A DNA stretch of 63,696 nt from Candidatus Scybalocola faecigallinarum (GCA_018711005.1 DVIT01000025.1:1-63696), one strand, 5' to 3'; positions 34,671-43,529 are shown, numbered from the stretch's first letter. Translations and numbers: made by a program. The notes: generated by a model not told the origin, from the letters alone.

Positions 34671-35469
34671 TTTCTCCTCTCCCTTCCATAGCTTCAATAA
34701 GAAAATCTTCAAAGTCCCGGGAATGCTCCCGCCAAAGATCCGCCGTATCCATTTCCAAAACTATCCTTCCGCCGGCAATAACACCGATCCGGTCGGTCAC
34801 CTGGACAACCTCTGACAGCAGGTGGCTTGACAGCAAGATTGTTATTTTCTCCTGGTGGGCAAGTTGATGAAAAAGACTTCGCATTTCCCGGATCCCGGCA
34901 GGGTCCAGGCCATTGGTCGGCTCGTCCAGAATGAGCAGTCTGGGCCTGTGGATCAGAGCGCGGGCCAAAGCCAGACGCTGGCGCATGCCCAGGGAAAACG
35001 CCTGCACCGGATCATTTCCCACATCTCCCAGGCCTGTCAGGTCCAGGACATGGTCCACAGCATTTTCGCAAATATCATGGCCACGGCCAAGGTTCATATA
35101 AGCCAGATGGATCCTGAGATTTTCCCGGGCCGGCAAATGCTCGTAAAAAACAGGCGTTTCGATCATACTTCCGGTCAGGCCAAGGATCTTTTGGTTGTCC
35201 CTGATACTGTCATTTCCCAGCACCTTTGCTGTTCCGGCTGTTGGCTTTAAAAGCCCTAAAAGCAGCTTAAACATCGTTGTTTTTCCGGCGCCATTTTTTC
35301 CGAGAAATCCGTAAATCGTCCCCTGCTCCACGGTCATACTGCACTTGCTAATGACCTCCCGTCTGCCGAAAACTTTTGTCAGTTCCTGAGTGCAGACCGC
35401 TTTGGAATGTACAGCGTCTTTACCGGAAACACCAGAAAAATTTCTTTCTAAAAACTCCATTGCACACAT
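34660..35469 (-). CDS. ABC transporter ATP-binding protein (bacitracin/lantibiotic export type)
   Basis: Walker A GKNGAGKTT, signature FSLGMRQRLALAR, Walker B LLILDEPTNGLDP, and LSSHLLSEV with the switch His. FSLGMRQRL is usual in BcrA/LanF-type proteins. The N-terminus has about 25 extra residues before VCTQELTKVFG. Upstream lies a TetR-type operator array. First gene of the operon ATPase, permease, MFS pump. Confidence 0.9.
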   Translation of the reverse strand: MCAMEFLERNFSGVSGKDAVHSKAVCTQELTKVFGRREVISKCSMTVEQGTIYGFLGKNGAGKTTMFKLLLGLLKPTAGTAKVLGNDSIRDNQKILGLTGSMIETPVFYEHLPARENLRIHLAYMNLGRGHDICENAVDHVLDLTGLGDVGNDPVQAFSLGMRQRLALARALIHRPRLLILDEPTNGLDPAGIREMRSLFHQLAHQEKITILLSSHLLSEVVQVTDRIGVIAGGRIVLEMDTADLWREHSRDFEDFLIEAMEGRGERHV

Positions 35470-35485
35470 AACTAACCTCCTTTTT

Positions 35486-35568
35486 AATACCTGACGACGG
35501 TATGTATATGTTTAAAAAAATATGCACCTTCTGTGCAAAATGATCTTATTTTTAAATACCGTCGGTAT
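35486..35568. promoter_or_regulatory. TetR-type operator sites before the ABC/MFS operon
   Basis: ATACCG-T-CGGTAT (35556-35568) is a perfect palindrome, and a related ATACC...CGGTATGTAT lies at 35487-35507 next to the ATPase start. The CGGTATGTAT part also occurs in the TetR gene's own promoter at 36350-36359. Shared sites suggest that the TetR protein at 35670-36320 represses this operon. Confidence 0.6.
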
Positions 35569-35669
35569 GAATGTATATATCTAAAAAAAGAAGGCACATG
35601 CAACCGCTCAGCTGCCTGAACGGTTACAGCCTTATTGCAGCCAGGGCCGGTCACCAGTTACGGAACCGG

Positions 35670-36320
35670 TTACTCCTGTTCCTCGGGTATTTTTTCAAAG
35701 AATTCGTCCACCAGAGCATAAACGGAGTCATCCATTAAAGGCACGCCCATCTTTTCCAGCATTTCCCCAAGAAAATAAAACTTATGCTTCATCTGCTCCT
35801 TGGTTGCAGGGAATACCGACGGCAGCAGCCAAAGGCTGGTCAGCAAAGGGATCAGCTCTGCGATTTCCCTGGTATACTTGGTATGCAAAGAGCCGTCCTG
35901 ATTTCCTTCCTCCAAAAGCTCCAAATAATACGGCGTTAAAATTCTCCGGTTAGACTCGATCATTTCCACCAAAAGCCTTGGATTTCTTGTTAAAGGAATG
36001 GACTGTACAGTTATGTCGGTACGCGCCTCATCAGACTGATTGATGCGGATCGCCTCCCGGATTTTTTCAAGACCGTTTAAATCGGTCCGGCTGCGGACCT
36101 TTTCAAAGGGATTATTGGCCAGAAACATCCGGTCGCCTACAGCATCCATAATCTCCTCTTTAGACTTGAAATGATGGTAAACTGCCCCTTTCGATAACCC
36201 GTCCAACTCGTTGACAATATCCTGGATCGTTGTATTATCATAGCCCTTTTCCAGGAAAAGCCGTGTTGCCGCATCCAATATCCGCTCCACGGTTACTTCC
36301 GGATATTTATTTCGTGCCAT
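35670..36320 (-). CDS. TetR/AcrR family regulator
   Basis: Residues 8-55 form the helix-turn-helix: VERILDAATRLFLEKGYDNT, LSKGAVYHHFKSKEEIMDAV. The ligand part is divergent and ends FEKIPEEQE. The start ATG at 36320 (MARNKYPEVT) has GGAGAGGG seven bases before it; the frame is open to 36344. It is just upstream of the ABC/MFS operon and shares palindromic sites with it, so a local repressor of drug efflux is likely. Confidence 0.9.
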   Translation of the reverse strand: MARNKYPEVTVERILDAATRLFLEKGYDNTTIQDIVNELDGLSKGAVYHHFKSKEEIMDAVGDRMFLANNPFEKVRSRTDLNGLEKIREAIRINQSDEARTDITVQSIPLTRNPRLLVEMIESNRRILTPYYLELLEEGNQDGSLHTKYTREIAELIPLLTSLWLLPSVFPATKEQMKHKFYFLGEMLEKMGVPLMDDSVYALVDEFFEKIPEEQE

Positions 36321-36338
36321 ATGGCCCTCTCCTCTCAT

Positions 36339-36359
36339 ATACATACATTCGGTATGTAT
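36339..36359. promoter_or_regulatory. palindromic operator of the TetR gene
   Basis: ATACATAC-ATTCG-GTATGTAT (36339-36359) lies 19 bases before the chosen TetR start. Its half-site GGTATGTAT matches that in front of the ABC operon, consistent with autoregulation. Confidence 0.65.
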
Positions 36360-36408
36360 TTATTATATGGGAAAGCGGCTGGCTGTGTCAAGATAAATAT
36401 TCTATGAC

Positions 36409-36471
36409 TTGCACTGCTTTTGTTTCTGTGATATAATAGCATTACTATTTAGTAATACTAAATAGTAATGC
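36409..36471 (+). promoter_or_regulatory. PadR promoter with 33-bp perfect palindrome
   Basis: TTGCAC (36409-36414) and TATAAT (36432-36437) are 17 bases apart. Directly after the -10, GCATTACTATTTAGTA-A-TACTAAATAGTAATGC (36439-36471) is perfectly symmetric. A dimer sitting here would block start of transcription. The following gene is a PadR regulator, a family known for autorepression. Confidence 0.8.
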
Positions 36472-36500
36472 AAATAGATACATAAGGAGATGAAACTAAA

Positions 36501-36860
36501 TTGGACAGCCGATATGTTCAGCAATTTAAAAAAGGCTCTCTTGAAATGATACTGCTTTGTCTGATCGCCAAAAAAGAAACCTATGGCTATGAGATCATTA
36601 CACAGCTTAATGATCACGGAGCATCGGTCCTTGGATATGCCAAAGAAGGAACTGTATACCCTATCCTTTACCGTCTTTTAGATACCGGACTGATCCAGTG
36701 CCGCATTGCACCTGCAACGGCAAACGGCGGTTCAAAAAAATATTATTCCATTACAGAAAAGGGCAAAGAAACTTTAAAGGAACTGATACACTTTTGGCGG
36801 CAGTACACCGTATGCGTGGATGGCTTTATTAAAGAAAATGGAATTGAGGAGGCAGAATGA
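36501..36860 (+). CDS. PadR family transcriptional regulator
   Basis: The protein has the compact PadR winged helix: FKKGSLEMILLCLIAKKETYG, YEIITQL, EGTVYPILYRLLDTGL and GGSKKYYSITEKGKETL. Start is the TTG at 36501 with AAGGAG 11 bases before; this spacing is long. It overlaps the next gene by four bases (ATGA). Pairing a PadR with a DUF1700-type gene is common in Firmicutes. Confidence 0.9.
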   Translation: MDSRYVQQFKKGSLEMILLCLIAKKETYGYEIITQLNDHGASVLGYAKEGTVYPILYRLLDTGLIQCRIAPATANGGSKKYYSITEKGKETLKELIHFWRQYTVCVDGFIKENGIEEAE

Positions 36861-37156
36861 TGAAAGAAGATTATATCCGTCAGGTACAAAAGAAGCTGAT
36901 ACTTCCCGGCAAGAAAAAGCAGGCCATTATAAGAGACCTTCAGGAAGCTTTTGAATCCGGAGCAGAGCATGGAGAAAGCGAAGATCAGGTAATCCGCATG
37001 TCCATGCCGCCGCAAAATGCCATTGGAGGTGCAGATGCCATGACCTCCATCCAGGTTGTCCGGACTATGCCGGATCCGACCCTGCTCCTTGCCATCATCG
37101 GTATTGGTGCATTGATCACTGCCATTGTTTTTGCAGTTTTAAGCCGCAGAAAGTAG
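36857..37156 (+). CDS. small DUF1700/HAAS-like membrane protein
   Basis: Residues 1-60 (YIRQVQKKLILPGKKKQAII, GESEDQVIRMSMP) follow the HAAS pattern of soluble helical domains found after PadR genes; the last 30 residues are one span plus basic tail (LLLAIIGIGALITAIVFAVL). Such proteins transmit signals or modulate the PadR partner. At 99 residues it is short and the middle seems compressed, so a deletion cannot be excluded. Confidence 0.65.
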   Translation: MMKEDYIRQVQKKLILPGKKKQAIIRDLQEAFESGAEHGESEDQVIRMSMPPQNAIGGADAMTSIQVVRTMPDPTLLLAIIGIGALITAIVFAVLSRRK

Positions 37157-37216
37157 GCATCTGCGGAAATGCTCCTGAAAAAGGATCCACCGTAAGAAAA
37201 ACGTATTCCCTTTGTT

Positions 37217-37484
37217 TCAGAGAATCGTCACTGTGTCATTTTCAACACAGATGATCTGATCATCGGTAATCGCCCGTATGTCCAGCACAGATGCATATGC
37301 GTTAATAACATCCTGTGCGCCTTTTCCCATTTCTGCGTTGCCTATGTGGGGCACAATATAAAAATCCACAAACCCCAAAGCAGAATCATCCCGGAGCATT
37401 GGCGCTGCGGTCGTCCATGGCCGCGCAGTAGCCAATATCCGGGCAGACGATGATCGCTCCTGCAATAAAAATTTTCAATCTTGG
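37217..37484 (-). pseudogene. peptidase S51 / type 1 glutamine amidotransferase-like, fragment with frameshift
   Basis: One frame gives AGAIIVCPDIGYCAAMDDRS from about 37475 to a TGA near 37395; another continues LGFVDFYIVPHIGNAEMGKG and RAITDDQIICVENDTV to the stop at 37217. Together they match the C-terminal half of the aspartyl-dipeptidase-like S51 family; the G-x-S-A-G-A nucleophile region is cut exactly at the truncation point. The fragment begins inside the end of the nucleotidyltransferase gene. Confidence 0.75.
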
Positions 37485-38143
37485 TACTCCTCCATCTTTT
37501 TCGACGCCCAATCCAGCAAGAGTGAAGAAAATTCCGTTAATTCATTATCTAAAAGGCTATCCTTTGCTTTAAGGCTCATGCCGGCGTCCAAAACACGCCG
37601 GTCGTTTGGTGACAGCAGATCTGCCAGGGCTGATTTTTTCTTTTCATAAATCCCTTTTTCCAAAAATGCCACCGCCTGAAGGGTAAAGGCCACAGATTTA
37701 TACAGGCTTTGCAGTATTTCCATACTTTGCTCATGGACAAGGTTATGGACACACATATGGTACACATTGCAGGCACCGAGACGGACAGCCCTTTCAATGT
37801 CCTGCCGGGTAATACGTTCCAGCAAAACATCCAGGGAACCCATGATCGGCGTGGTATCATAAAAAAATTGGAACAAATCCGACGGCTCCCAGGCCAGCAG
37901 CTCGTTTTTACCGGAAACAAAGCCGCAGATCTTGTCCCGCTGGGGCAATGGTTCTAAAACGGCACGATACGCCGCAAGATCCTCTCCTGTCACCTGATCC
38001 AGGATCAGCACGACATCAATATCGCTGTCCGGCATGGCTTCCCCACGGCCATAGCTGCCCTGGATCCCCATAAACCATATACGGCTGCCAAACTGTTTTG
38101 TGACTGCTGCTTTATAATTTTCCATCCATTCTTTTATTTCCAT
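37475..38143 (-). CDS. nucleotidyltransferase domain protein
   Basis: GIQGSYGRGEAMPDSDIDVV contains the G-S-x(9)-D-x-D nucleotidyltransferase motif. The rest (HEQSMEILQSLYKSVAFTLQ, helical end) resembles a HEPN-like or kanamycin-type C-terminal helix bundle, as in standalone aminoglycoside-type nucleotidyltransferases without proven substrate. Start at 38143 has GGAGGTGC upstream. Order with the Rrf2 gene (23 bases upstream) suggests cotranscription. Confidence 0.78.
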   Translation of the reverse strand: MEIKEWMENYKAAVTKQFGSRIWFMGIQGSYGRGEAMPDSDIDVVLILDQVTGEDLAAYRAVLEPLPQRDKICGFVSGKNELLAWEPSDLFQFFYDTTPIMGSLDVLLERITRQDIERAVRLGACNVYHMCVHNLVHEQSMEILQSLYKSVAFTLQAVAFLEKGIYEKKKSALADLLSPNDRRVLDAGMSLKAKDSLLDNELTEFSSLLLDWASKKMEEYQD

Positions 38144-38166
38144 ACTGCACCTCCGTCCCGGCTCGT

Positions 38167-38601
38167 CTATTGCTTTATATACCCTTTCATATCTGCCATA
38201 ACATCTGCCAGGGTGATCGCTTCCAGTTCCCGTTCCATGGCCTTTTGTACCCGATCCAGCTTATCATCCAGAATATTATGGATGTTCTTTCCTACCGGGC
38301 AGTTAGGGTTAGGATTTTCGTGAAAGTGAAATAATGTATTTTCTTCAATGCATTCTACTGCATGGTACACATCTAAAAATGTGATCTCATTTAGCGGGCG
38401 GATCACTCCGGCCCCTCCGGTTCCCCGCTTGACTTCAATGATCCCGGCGTCCTTAAGCTGCGATAAAATGCGGCGGATAATGACCGGATTAACATTAATG
38501 CTGGATGCCAGAAAATCACTGGTGATTTTGTAATCCTCTTTAAAAGCCTCCATACAGGTCAGCATGTGTATGGCAATGGTAAATCGGCTTGAAATCTGCA
38601 T
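38167..38601 (-). CDS. Rrf2 family transcriptional regulator
   Basis: The 144-residue protein has the Rrf2 winged helix (ITSDFLASSINVNPVIIRRI, LSQLKDAGIIEVKRGTGGAG) and VECIEENT and NCPVG Cys positions. Members such as IscR or NsrR bind an iron-sulfur cluster through three Cys; only two of the expected group are obvious here, so a cluster is uncertain. A TGTAAT-N7-ATTACA palindrome stands before it. Confidence 0.88.
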   Translation of the reverse strand: MQISSRFTIAIHMLTCMEAFKEDYKITSDFLASSINVNPVIIRRILSQLKDAGIIEVKRGTGGAGVIRPLNEITFLDVYHAVECIEENTLFHFHENPNPNCPVGKNIHNILDDKLDRVQKAMERELEAITLADVMADMKGYIKQ

Positions 38602-38651
38602 CAGCCTGCCTCCTCATCATATACTTTCCATCCATTTTAACCGCAGTTTAT

Positions 38652-38670
38652 TGTAATGTCAATGATTACA
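38652..38670. promoter_or_regulatory. palindrome in the Rrf2 gene promoter
   Basis: TGTAAT-GTCAATG-ATTACA (38652-38670) lies about 50 bases before the Rrf2 start and after the flavodoxin-family gene. It is a plausible autoregulatory site. Confidence 0.55.
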
Positions 38671-38716
38671 TAGTTTCTCCGCTATGCTTTGGCATACTGG
38701 ATATGAAACTCTCTCC

Positions 38717-39349
38717 TCAGCGGATATAATTGGTACTGATCCGTTCTTCGCTTTCCGGCGGGACAACACCGGCGCTTTTTCCGGCTTCAATATTTTTCAG
38801 CATCCATGCCATATTCTTCCCAAGGATCCTCATGATCTGAACGCCTTCTTTATCTTCCAGCACCTGATCCGGAGTCTTGCCGTGAACCATGTTCCAATAG
38901 CGGGATGAAATGACAGGCATCTGAGCATATAAAAGATACTTATTCAGTTGATCCAGCGCTGCCGTTGTCCCTGCCCTTCTGGCAGATACGACCACTGCTC
39001 CGGGCTTTAGTTCAAAAAGATGCAGGTTGGCACAATGATCTGTAAAAAAGGCACGATCCATAAAGGCTGTCATCGATGCCGCAGCAGAAGCAAAATGCAC
39101 AGGCGCCCCGAAAACAAAGCCATCATAATCTTTTGCCATTGCAAGAAACGTATTCACTGTGTCATCATATCTGCATTTTCCGGTTTTTCCACAGTATCCG
39201 CACCCAAGGCAACCGGTCAGGGGCTGATTTCCGATCCAAAACATATCTGTCTCAATCCCTTGCTTTTCTAAGCTTTCTCCAACAATACTTAATGCCATAT
39301 GGGTACATCCGTTTTTATTGGGACTTCCATTAACTAATAATACTTTCAT
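38717..39349 (-). CDS. flavodoxin family NAD(P)H-dependent FMN reductase
   Basis: LVNGSPNKNGCTHMALSIV is the FMN phosphate loop, and GFVFGAPVHFASAAASMTAF the second FMN segment. GCLGCGYCGKTGKC adds a Cys-rich stretch typical of iron-sulfur flavoproteins of this clostridial group (iron-sulfur flavoprotein-like). It probably reduces quinones, nitro compounds or iron. It is located between a broken MATE gene and the Rrf2 gene, all on the same strand. Confidence 0.88.
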   Translation of the reverse strand: MKVLLVNGSPNKNGCTHMALSIVGESLEKQGIETDMFWIGNQPLTGCLGCGYCGKTGKCRYDDTVNTFLAMAKDYDGFVFGAPVHFASAAASMTAFMDRAFFTDHCANLHLFELKPGAVVVSARRAGTTAALDQLNKYLLYAQMPVISSRYWNMVHGKTPDQVLEDKEGVQIMRILGKNMAWMLKNIEAGKSAGVVPPESEERISTNYIR

Positions 39350-39364
39350 AACCTTGGTCTCCTT

Positions 39365-40310
39365 CTAATTTTTTGTTTCATTTAACTTGTTCAGTGTATG
39401 CCGGTATATACCAAACGACACCGGCAGCATTATGATTTCAACCACAAGCTGCGTCCAGATCATGCCATACAGCCCGATGGTCAGATTCATCAGAATCAAC
39501 AGGGGAATATTAAGAAGCCCTTGTCTGCTCAGAGTAAGAATGGCAGACTGAGTTCCCTTTCCCATTGCCTGAAGTGTATAGCTGATAAGAAAATTTACCG
39601 AAGTCAGCGGCACGGCCAGACAGGCAATACGCAGGAAGGTGGCGCCCAGTGTACTTGTCTGTGCCTCCGGAATAAACAGATGCAGGATCTGAGGGGCAAA
39701 GATTGCAAAACATGATCAGCGCAGTTTTCCAGGAAAAATACGAAACCTTGCGCATCCGTTTATAGTTGCCGGATGCAAAGTTATATCCTACCAGCGGCAT
39801 AAATCCCTGACACAGTCCCATAGACACGTTCAGCGGAAACTGGTCGATCCTCTTGACGATCCCATATGCTGCCACCGGAATGTCGCCATATCCTGAAGAA
39901 AGCTTTACCATAACCATATTGGATGCATTTCCAAGGGTTGTGGCCAACGCGGACGCAAGACCAACCGAAAAGATCTGCCGGATAAATCGGAAGGTAAAGT
40001 TTTTGGGATGAAGGGAAACGCTGGTGCGCTCTCCCAGCCGTATATAAATAACTATAAAAAATACCACAGAGGCTAAATTGGATAATGCCGTTGCAATGGC
40101 AGCCCCTTCCACATCAAGTCCGAATCCGAAGATCAGCACCGGATCTAAAATCACATTCAAAATCCCGCCAAACATCATCCCTATACTTGCCGGACGGGCA
40201 TGTCCTTCACTTCGCAAAATATGTCCAAGAGAAAGACTAAGCATGGTAGGAATCCCTCCAATGACCACGACACATATCAGGTAGTTTTCTGCATATCCGT
40301 ATGTATCCGG
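39365..40310 (-). pseudogene. MATE family transporter, 5' half lost and frameshifted
   Basis: From the junction near 40310 the frame reads DTYGYAENYLICVVVIGGIP, LGHILRSEGHARPASIGMMF and FRFIRQIFSVGLASALATTL, the second part of a MATE pump. Near 39700 the frame shifts; another frame continues with VPLTSVNFLISYTLQAMGKG to the stop at 39365. The first three spans are absent because an ABC permease gene has been joined to this one. Distinct from the complete MATE at 0.9-2.3 kb. Confidence 0.85.
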
Positions 40311-40741
40311 GCTGGCGCCGAGAAAACCGTAAGCCCTGAATCCCGCACAGCGGTCACCTGGCCCATATTGCTGGCCGCATTGTCACCGGCCCCTGGCAGG
40401 AAGTGAAGCTGTTCGCTTTTGACATAGCCATAATGCTCCGTATTATAGGCCTTCACTTGTCCCCTGGCCGTGCTTACCACCTCATCAATACTTCGCTGGG
40501 AGATCACAGGTGTCGCCCCTTCGCTGATCCCCCCGTCCTTCAAAGTCATCTGCGCATAGGGCCGGATATAAAAGGCAGCACCAATGTTGGAACGCAGATC
40601 CCCGGCGGCCTGCTTAGTTCCCTCTAAAATAGAAAAACAGATCAGCAAGAGCGCTGACACTAAAAAGAAGATCAGGAAAAGGAGTGCCGCTTTCCCTTTC
40701 TTGCGGGCCAGATAAAGGGCAGCCCGCCTGAAAATGCCCAT
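40277..40741 (-). pseudogene. MacB/FtsX-type ABC permease, 3' part lost
   Basis: MGIFRRAALYLARKKGKAAL and a first span (LLFLIFFLVSALLLICFSIL) start a FtsX-like antimicrobial-peptide permease, and an outer domain follows (SQRSIDEVVSTARGQVKAYN). Normal proteins go on for 300 or more residues with three further spans. Here the frame ends in MATE DNA (last residues PARIHTDMQKTT) through a deletion. Start at 40741 follows AAAGGACGG. The cognate ATPase gene is also missing, yet its promoter array and two-component genes remain. Confidence 0.8.
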
Positions 40742-40774
40742 AAAAAACACCGTCCTTTCATATGATGTGATCCC

Positions 40775-40834
40775 ATCATACAAAAGGACGGTTTAGTTTT
40801 CGCTTAGGCCAGATTTAGTTTTGATTTAGTTTTC
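40775..40834 (-). promoter_or_regulatory. four phased 11-bp units (OmpR-type binding array) before the permease remnant
   Basis: Successive 11-base units start at 40791 (GTTTAG), 40802 (GCTTAG), 40813 (ATTTAG) and 40824 (ATTTAG); the last two are ATTTAGTTTTG and ATTTAGTTTTC. Such phased repeats are the binding pattern of OmpR-family regulators. A TATGAT -10 on the minus strand (40780-40775) follows. The distal units overlap the stop codon of the XRE gene. A related pair stands before the response regulator gene. Confidence 0.7.
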
Positions 40835-41339
40835 GAGCATTTTTTCGCATCATTCGTCTTGCTTTTATTTTTCCAAGGACACCGGATAAATACATTGCAA
40901 TAACAATGAGCATACCAAAATCCAGGCCAAGACCTGCACTTGCAATACGTTCGTATAAACTTCCCGGTGTATCCAGGCCCAATGCTTCAATGACTATAAA
41001 TGCGATCATTCCCAGCAATGCAATAATCGTTAGCCAAAATAACCTTATCTTTATTTTTTGATTGATTGTCTCTGCATAATCTGATAATTTTAATGCGGTT
41101 TCTTTTACTTCCTCATTCATTTTCTCGCTTCTCCTTCCGCCATCGATGATCTCAGGGATACTGACATCGTAGAACTTTGCCAAATCCACTAAAATACTTA
41201 TATCGGGCATATTTGTGCCAGTCTCCCAACGCGACACTGTTCTTCCAGAAACATTTAATTGTTCTGCAAGCTGCTGCTGTGTCAGATTTTTCTCTTTTCG
41301 GAGCTCTTTCAAAAAAGCGCCGATTTTCATCTGATCCAT
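40815..41339 (-). CDS. XRE family regulator with C-terminal membrane anchor
   Basis: Residues 4-60 form a Cro/CI-type helix-turn-helix (LTQQQLAEQLNVSGRTVSRW, ETGTNMPDISILVDLAKFYD). After a helical linker, two spans follow (LFWLTIIALLGMIAFIVIEA and GLDFGMLIVIAMYLSGVLG) and a basic tail. Membrane-tethered XRE proteins are common in Firmicutes beside export genes. The ATG at 41339 fits AGGAGG at eight bases. Confidence 0.88.
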   Translation of the reverse strand: MDQMKIGAFLKELRKEKNLTQQQLAEQLNVSGRTVSRWETGTNMPDISILVDLAKFYDVSIPEIIDGGRRSEKMNEEVKETALKLSDYAETINQKIKIRLFWLTIIALLGMIAFIVIEALGLDTPGSLYERIASAGLGLDFGMLIVIAMYLSGVLGKIKARRMMRKNARKLNQN

Positions 41340-41476
41340 ATGCACGGCCTCCTTTCATCAACAGAATACGATTCGCATGAGCTTTTTACAACGACACAAA
41401 GCGAGAAAATGCCATATTTTTCAATTAGACATGTTTGTCGGCTTCATAAATTTCCATTTTTCTTGCCTAAATTATA

Positions 41477-42835
41477 TCAAAACACCACCGAAAACACCAC
41501 ACCCGCATCTGAATTTTCCACCCTATACCTAAACCCATGCAGTTCCAGAATGGTTTTGACCAGATACAGCCCCAGCCCGCTGCCGCCGGTAGATTTATTC
41601 CGGGATTTTTCCACCCGGTAAAATGGTGTAAACAGAACCGGCAAATCTTCTTCCGGAATAGATGTGCCTGTATTGGTCACTGTCAGCTCCGAAGGCGCAA
41701 GACGGATAAAAACCTCTGCCCCTTCCGGTGAGTGACGGATCGCATTGCTAAGAATGTTGTGAACGGCCTTTTCCAGCAAAGAGGCATTGCCGGATACTGT
41801 AACATTTTCAGCAAGCTGGGAATGCACAGTAATCTGCCGCTCCCGGGCCAGCGGGAGCAATATTTCAGCGGTCTTGGCCAGTGTATCCGAAAGTGATACT
41901 GTATCTGATTTTCCAGCCAGACCATCCATCTCGATTTTAGAAATGGTGAGAATCTCCCTGACCAGCTGCTCCATATTTTCCACTTCCCTGAGGGTTTCCG
42001 GCAGCACTTTATCCGTGTCCTTATATTTACCAATCCCCAGGATCATGCTTTCAATCTGGCCTTTTAAAATAGTAATGGGCGTTTTCAGCTCATGAGACGC
42101 TGCTGCAAAGAAATCCCGGCGCTGGCGGGAAAGCTCGGTCATATGTTCCATATCTTCCCTCAGCTTTTGATTGGCACTTTCCAATGCTTTCATAGCTGCA
42201 TCCAGTTGTTTTGCCATAGTATTCAGGCTGTTTGCCAAAACCCCCAGCTCGTCTGTACGATTAGCCTTACATTCCCAGGTCATATCCAGATTGGCCATCC
42301 GTTTGGAAACCCGGCTGATCTCCAATACAGGACGTACCAGTACCCGGCTGCACAGAAAGGCGCCTAATGCTGAAATCAGCAGGATGATTGCCAGCAGTAA
42401 CGGCAGCAGCTTTATAAATGCCGTGGTCAATTCGTTTCTGGCGGAAACGGGGACCACAATACTGAGATAATAAATTTCATCTCTGTCGGCAAAGCAGACC
42501 TCCCCAGCAGAGGTTAGCATCTCATTATCTTCCAAAGCCTGATCGTCTATGGAGCCAAAGGAAAGTGTCTCCCCGCTGCCGCTAACGCTCACCACTGCCT
42601 GGTTTTTATAGCAAAATGACTCGATCACTTTTGGAGCATCTGCATAATCCGTCTGAGCAAGGCTTTCGGTAAGCTGCCGGATTTCTTCTTCGACCCGGCT
42701 GCTTGCCACAACCGTGTAGCTTTGAGGCAGAAATATCATCACCAAGCCATAGATCAGCAGGCTGCACAGAATAAGCAGACCGGCGATCCACAAAAAGACC
42801 TTTGCACTTAAGCTGTTCCTAATTTTCCTTACCAA
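41477..42835 (-). CDS. sensor histidine kinase
   Basis: Two spans (FLWIAGLLILCSLLIYGLVM and LLPLLLAIILLISALGAFLC) bracket about 110 outer residues; a HAMP-like linker follows (LEISRVSKRMANLDMTWECK). H box AAASHELKTPITILKG, N box NILSNAIRH, and G box STGGSGLGLYL are intact. It overlaps the response regulator by 17 bases and starts at TTG or GTA-adjacent codon; no ATG fits. VanS/BacS-like arrangement. Its former target, the permease gene, is broken. Confidence 0.9.
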   Translation of the reverse strand: MVRKIRNSLSAKVFLWIAGLLILCSLLIYGLVMIFLPQSYTVVASSRVEEEIRQLTESLAQTDYADAPKVIESFCYKNQAVVSVSGSGETLSFGSIDDQALEDNEMLTSAGEVCFADRDEIYYLSIVVPVSARNELTTAFIKLLPLLLAIILLISALGAFLCSRVLVRPVLEISRVSKRMANLDMTWECKANRTDELGVLANSLNTMAKQLDAAMKALESANQKLREDMEHMTELSRQRRDFFAAASHELKTPITILKGQIESMILGIGKYKDTDKVLPETLREVENMEQLVREILTISKIEMDGLAGKSDTVSLSDTLAKTAEILLPLARERQITVHSQLAENVTVSGNASLLEKAVHNILSNAIRHSPEGAEVFIRLAPSELTVTNTGTSIPEEDLPVLFTPFYRVEKSRNKSTGGSGLGLYLVKTILELHGFRYRVENSDAGVVFSVVF

Positions 42836-43496
42836 GTCTGTATCCCACCCCTCTGATGGTTTCGATCAAATCCGTGTCCAGCTTTCGCCGCAGATTCATA
42901 ATGTGGATATTAACAGTCTTTTCTTCACAGACAAAATCATAGCCCCGAACTTCGTTAAGCAGATTATCCCGGGTAAATACCCGGCCCGGATGGCGCATGA
43001 ACATTTCCAGCAGCCCATATTCCGTATGGGTAAGGGAAACAGGCTTTCCGTCCACAGAAACCGTATGGCATTCCTGATCCAGCCGGATATTTCCGCAGGA
43101 AAGTATAGATGTGGCTTCCTGACACTCCCGCTCCTTTATCCGGCGTAAAACCGCCTCCACCCGCATAAGTACCAGCTTTACTGAAAAAGGCTTGGTAATG
43201 TAATCGTCCACCTTTAATTCAAAGGCCTTGACCTGGGCTTCTTCCTCATCCAGCGCTGTCAGCATGATGATCGGCACATTAGATTCCTGCCGGATCATTT
43301 CACAAACGGTATATCCGTCAATTTTGGGCATCATAATGTCCAGCAGAACAAGGGAGAAGTCCGTCTCCCTGAATTTTGTTATTCCTTCCAGGCCATCACC
43401 TGCAGTCTCTACACTGTAACCGGCATCTGTCAGCAGCTCCGAAAGAATCGTCTGGATGGCGTTTTCATCTTCAATAATCAAAATGCGTTCACTCAA
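42819..43496 (-). CDS. OmpR family response regulator
   Basis: Receiver: IIEDENAIQTIL, LVLLDIMMPKIDGYTV with the phosphorylated Asp, and DDYITKPFSVKLV. C-terminal winged helix: LTHTEYGLLEMFMRHPGRVF and VNIHIMNLRRKL. Start ATG 43496 follows GGTGAT. The 11-bp repeats at 43530-43551 before it suggest autoregulation. Confidence 0.93.
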   Translation of the reverse strand: MSERILIIEDENAIQTILSELLTDAGYSVETAGDGLEGITKFRETDFSLVLLDIMMPKIDGYTVCEMIRQESNVPIIMLTALDEEEAQVKAFELKVDDYITKPFSVKLVLMRVEAVLRRIKERECQEATSILSCGNIRLDQECHTVSVDGKPVSLTHTEYGLLEMFMRHPGRVFTRDNLLNEVRGYDFVCEEKTVNIHIMNLRRKLDTDLIETIRGVGYRLGKEN

Positions 43497-43529
43497 AATA
43501 TCACCTCATGCACATCATATCATGCTTTT

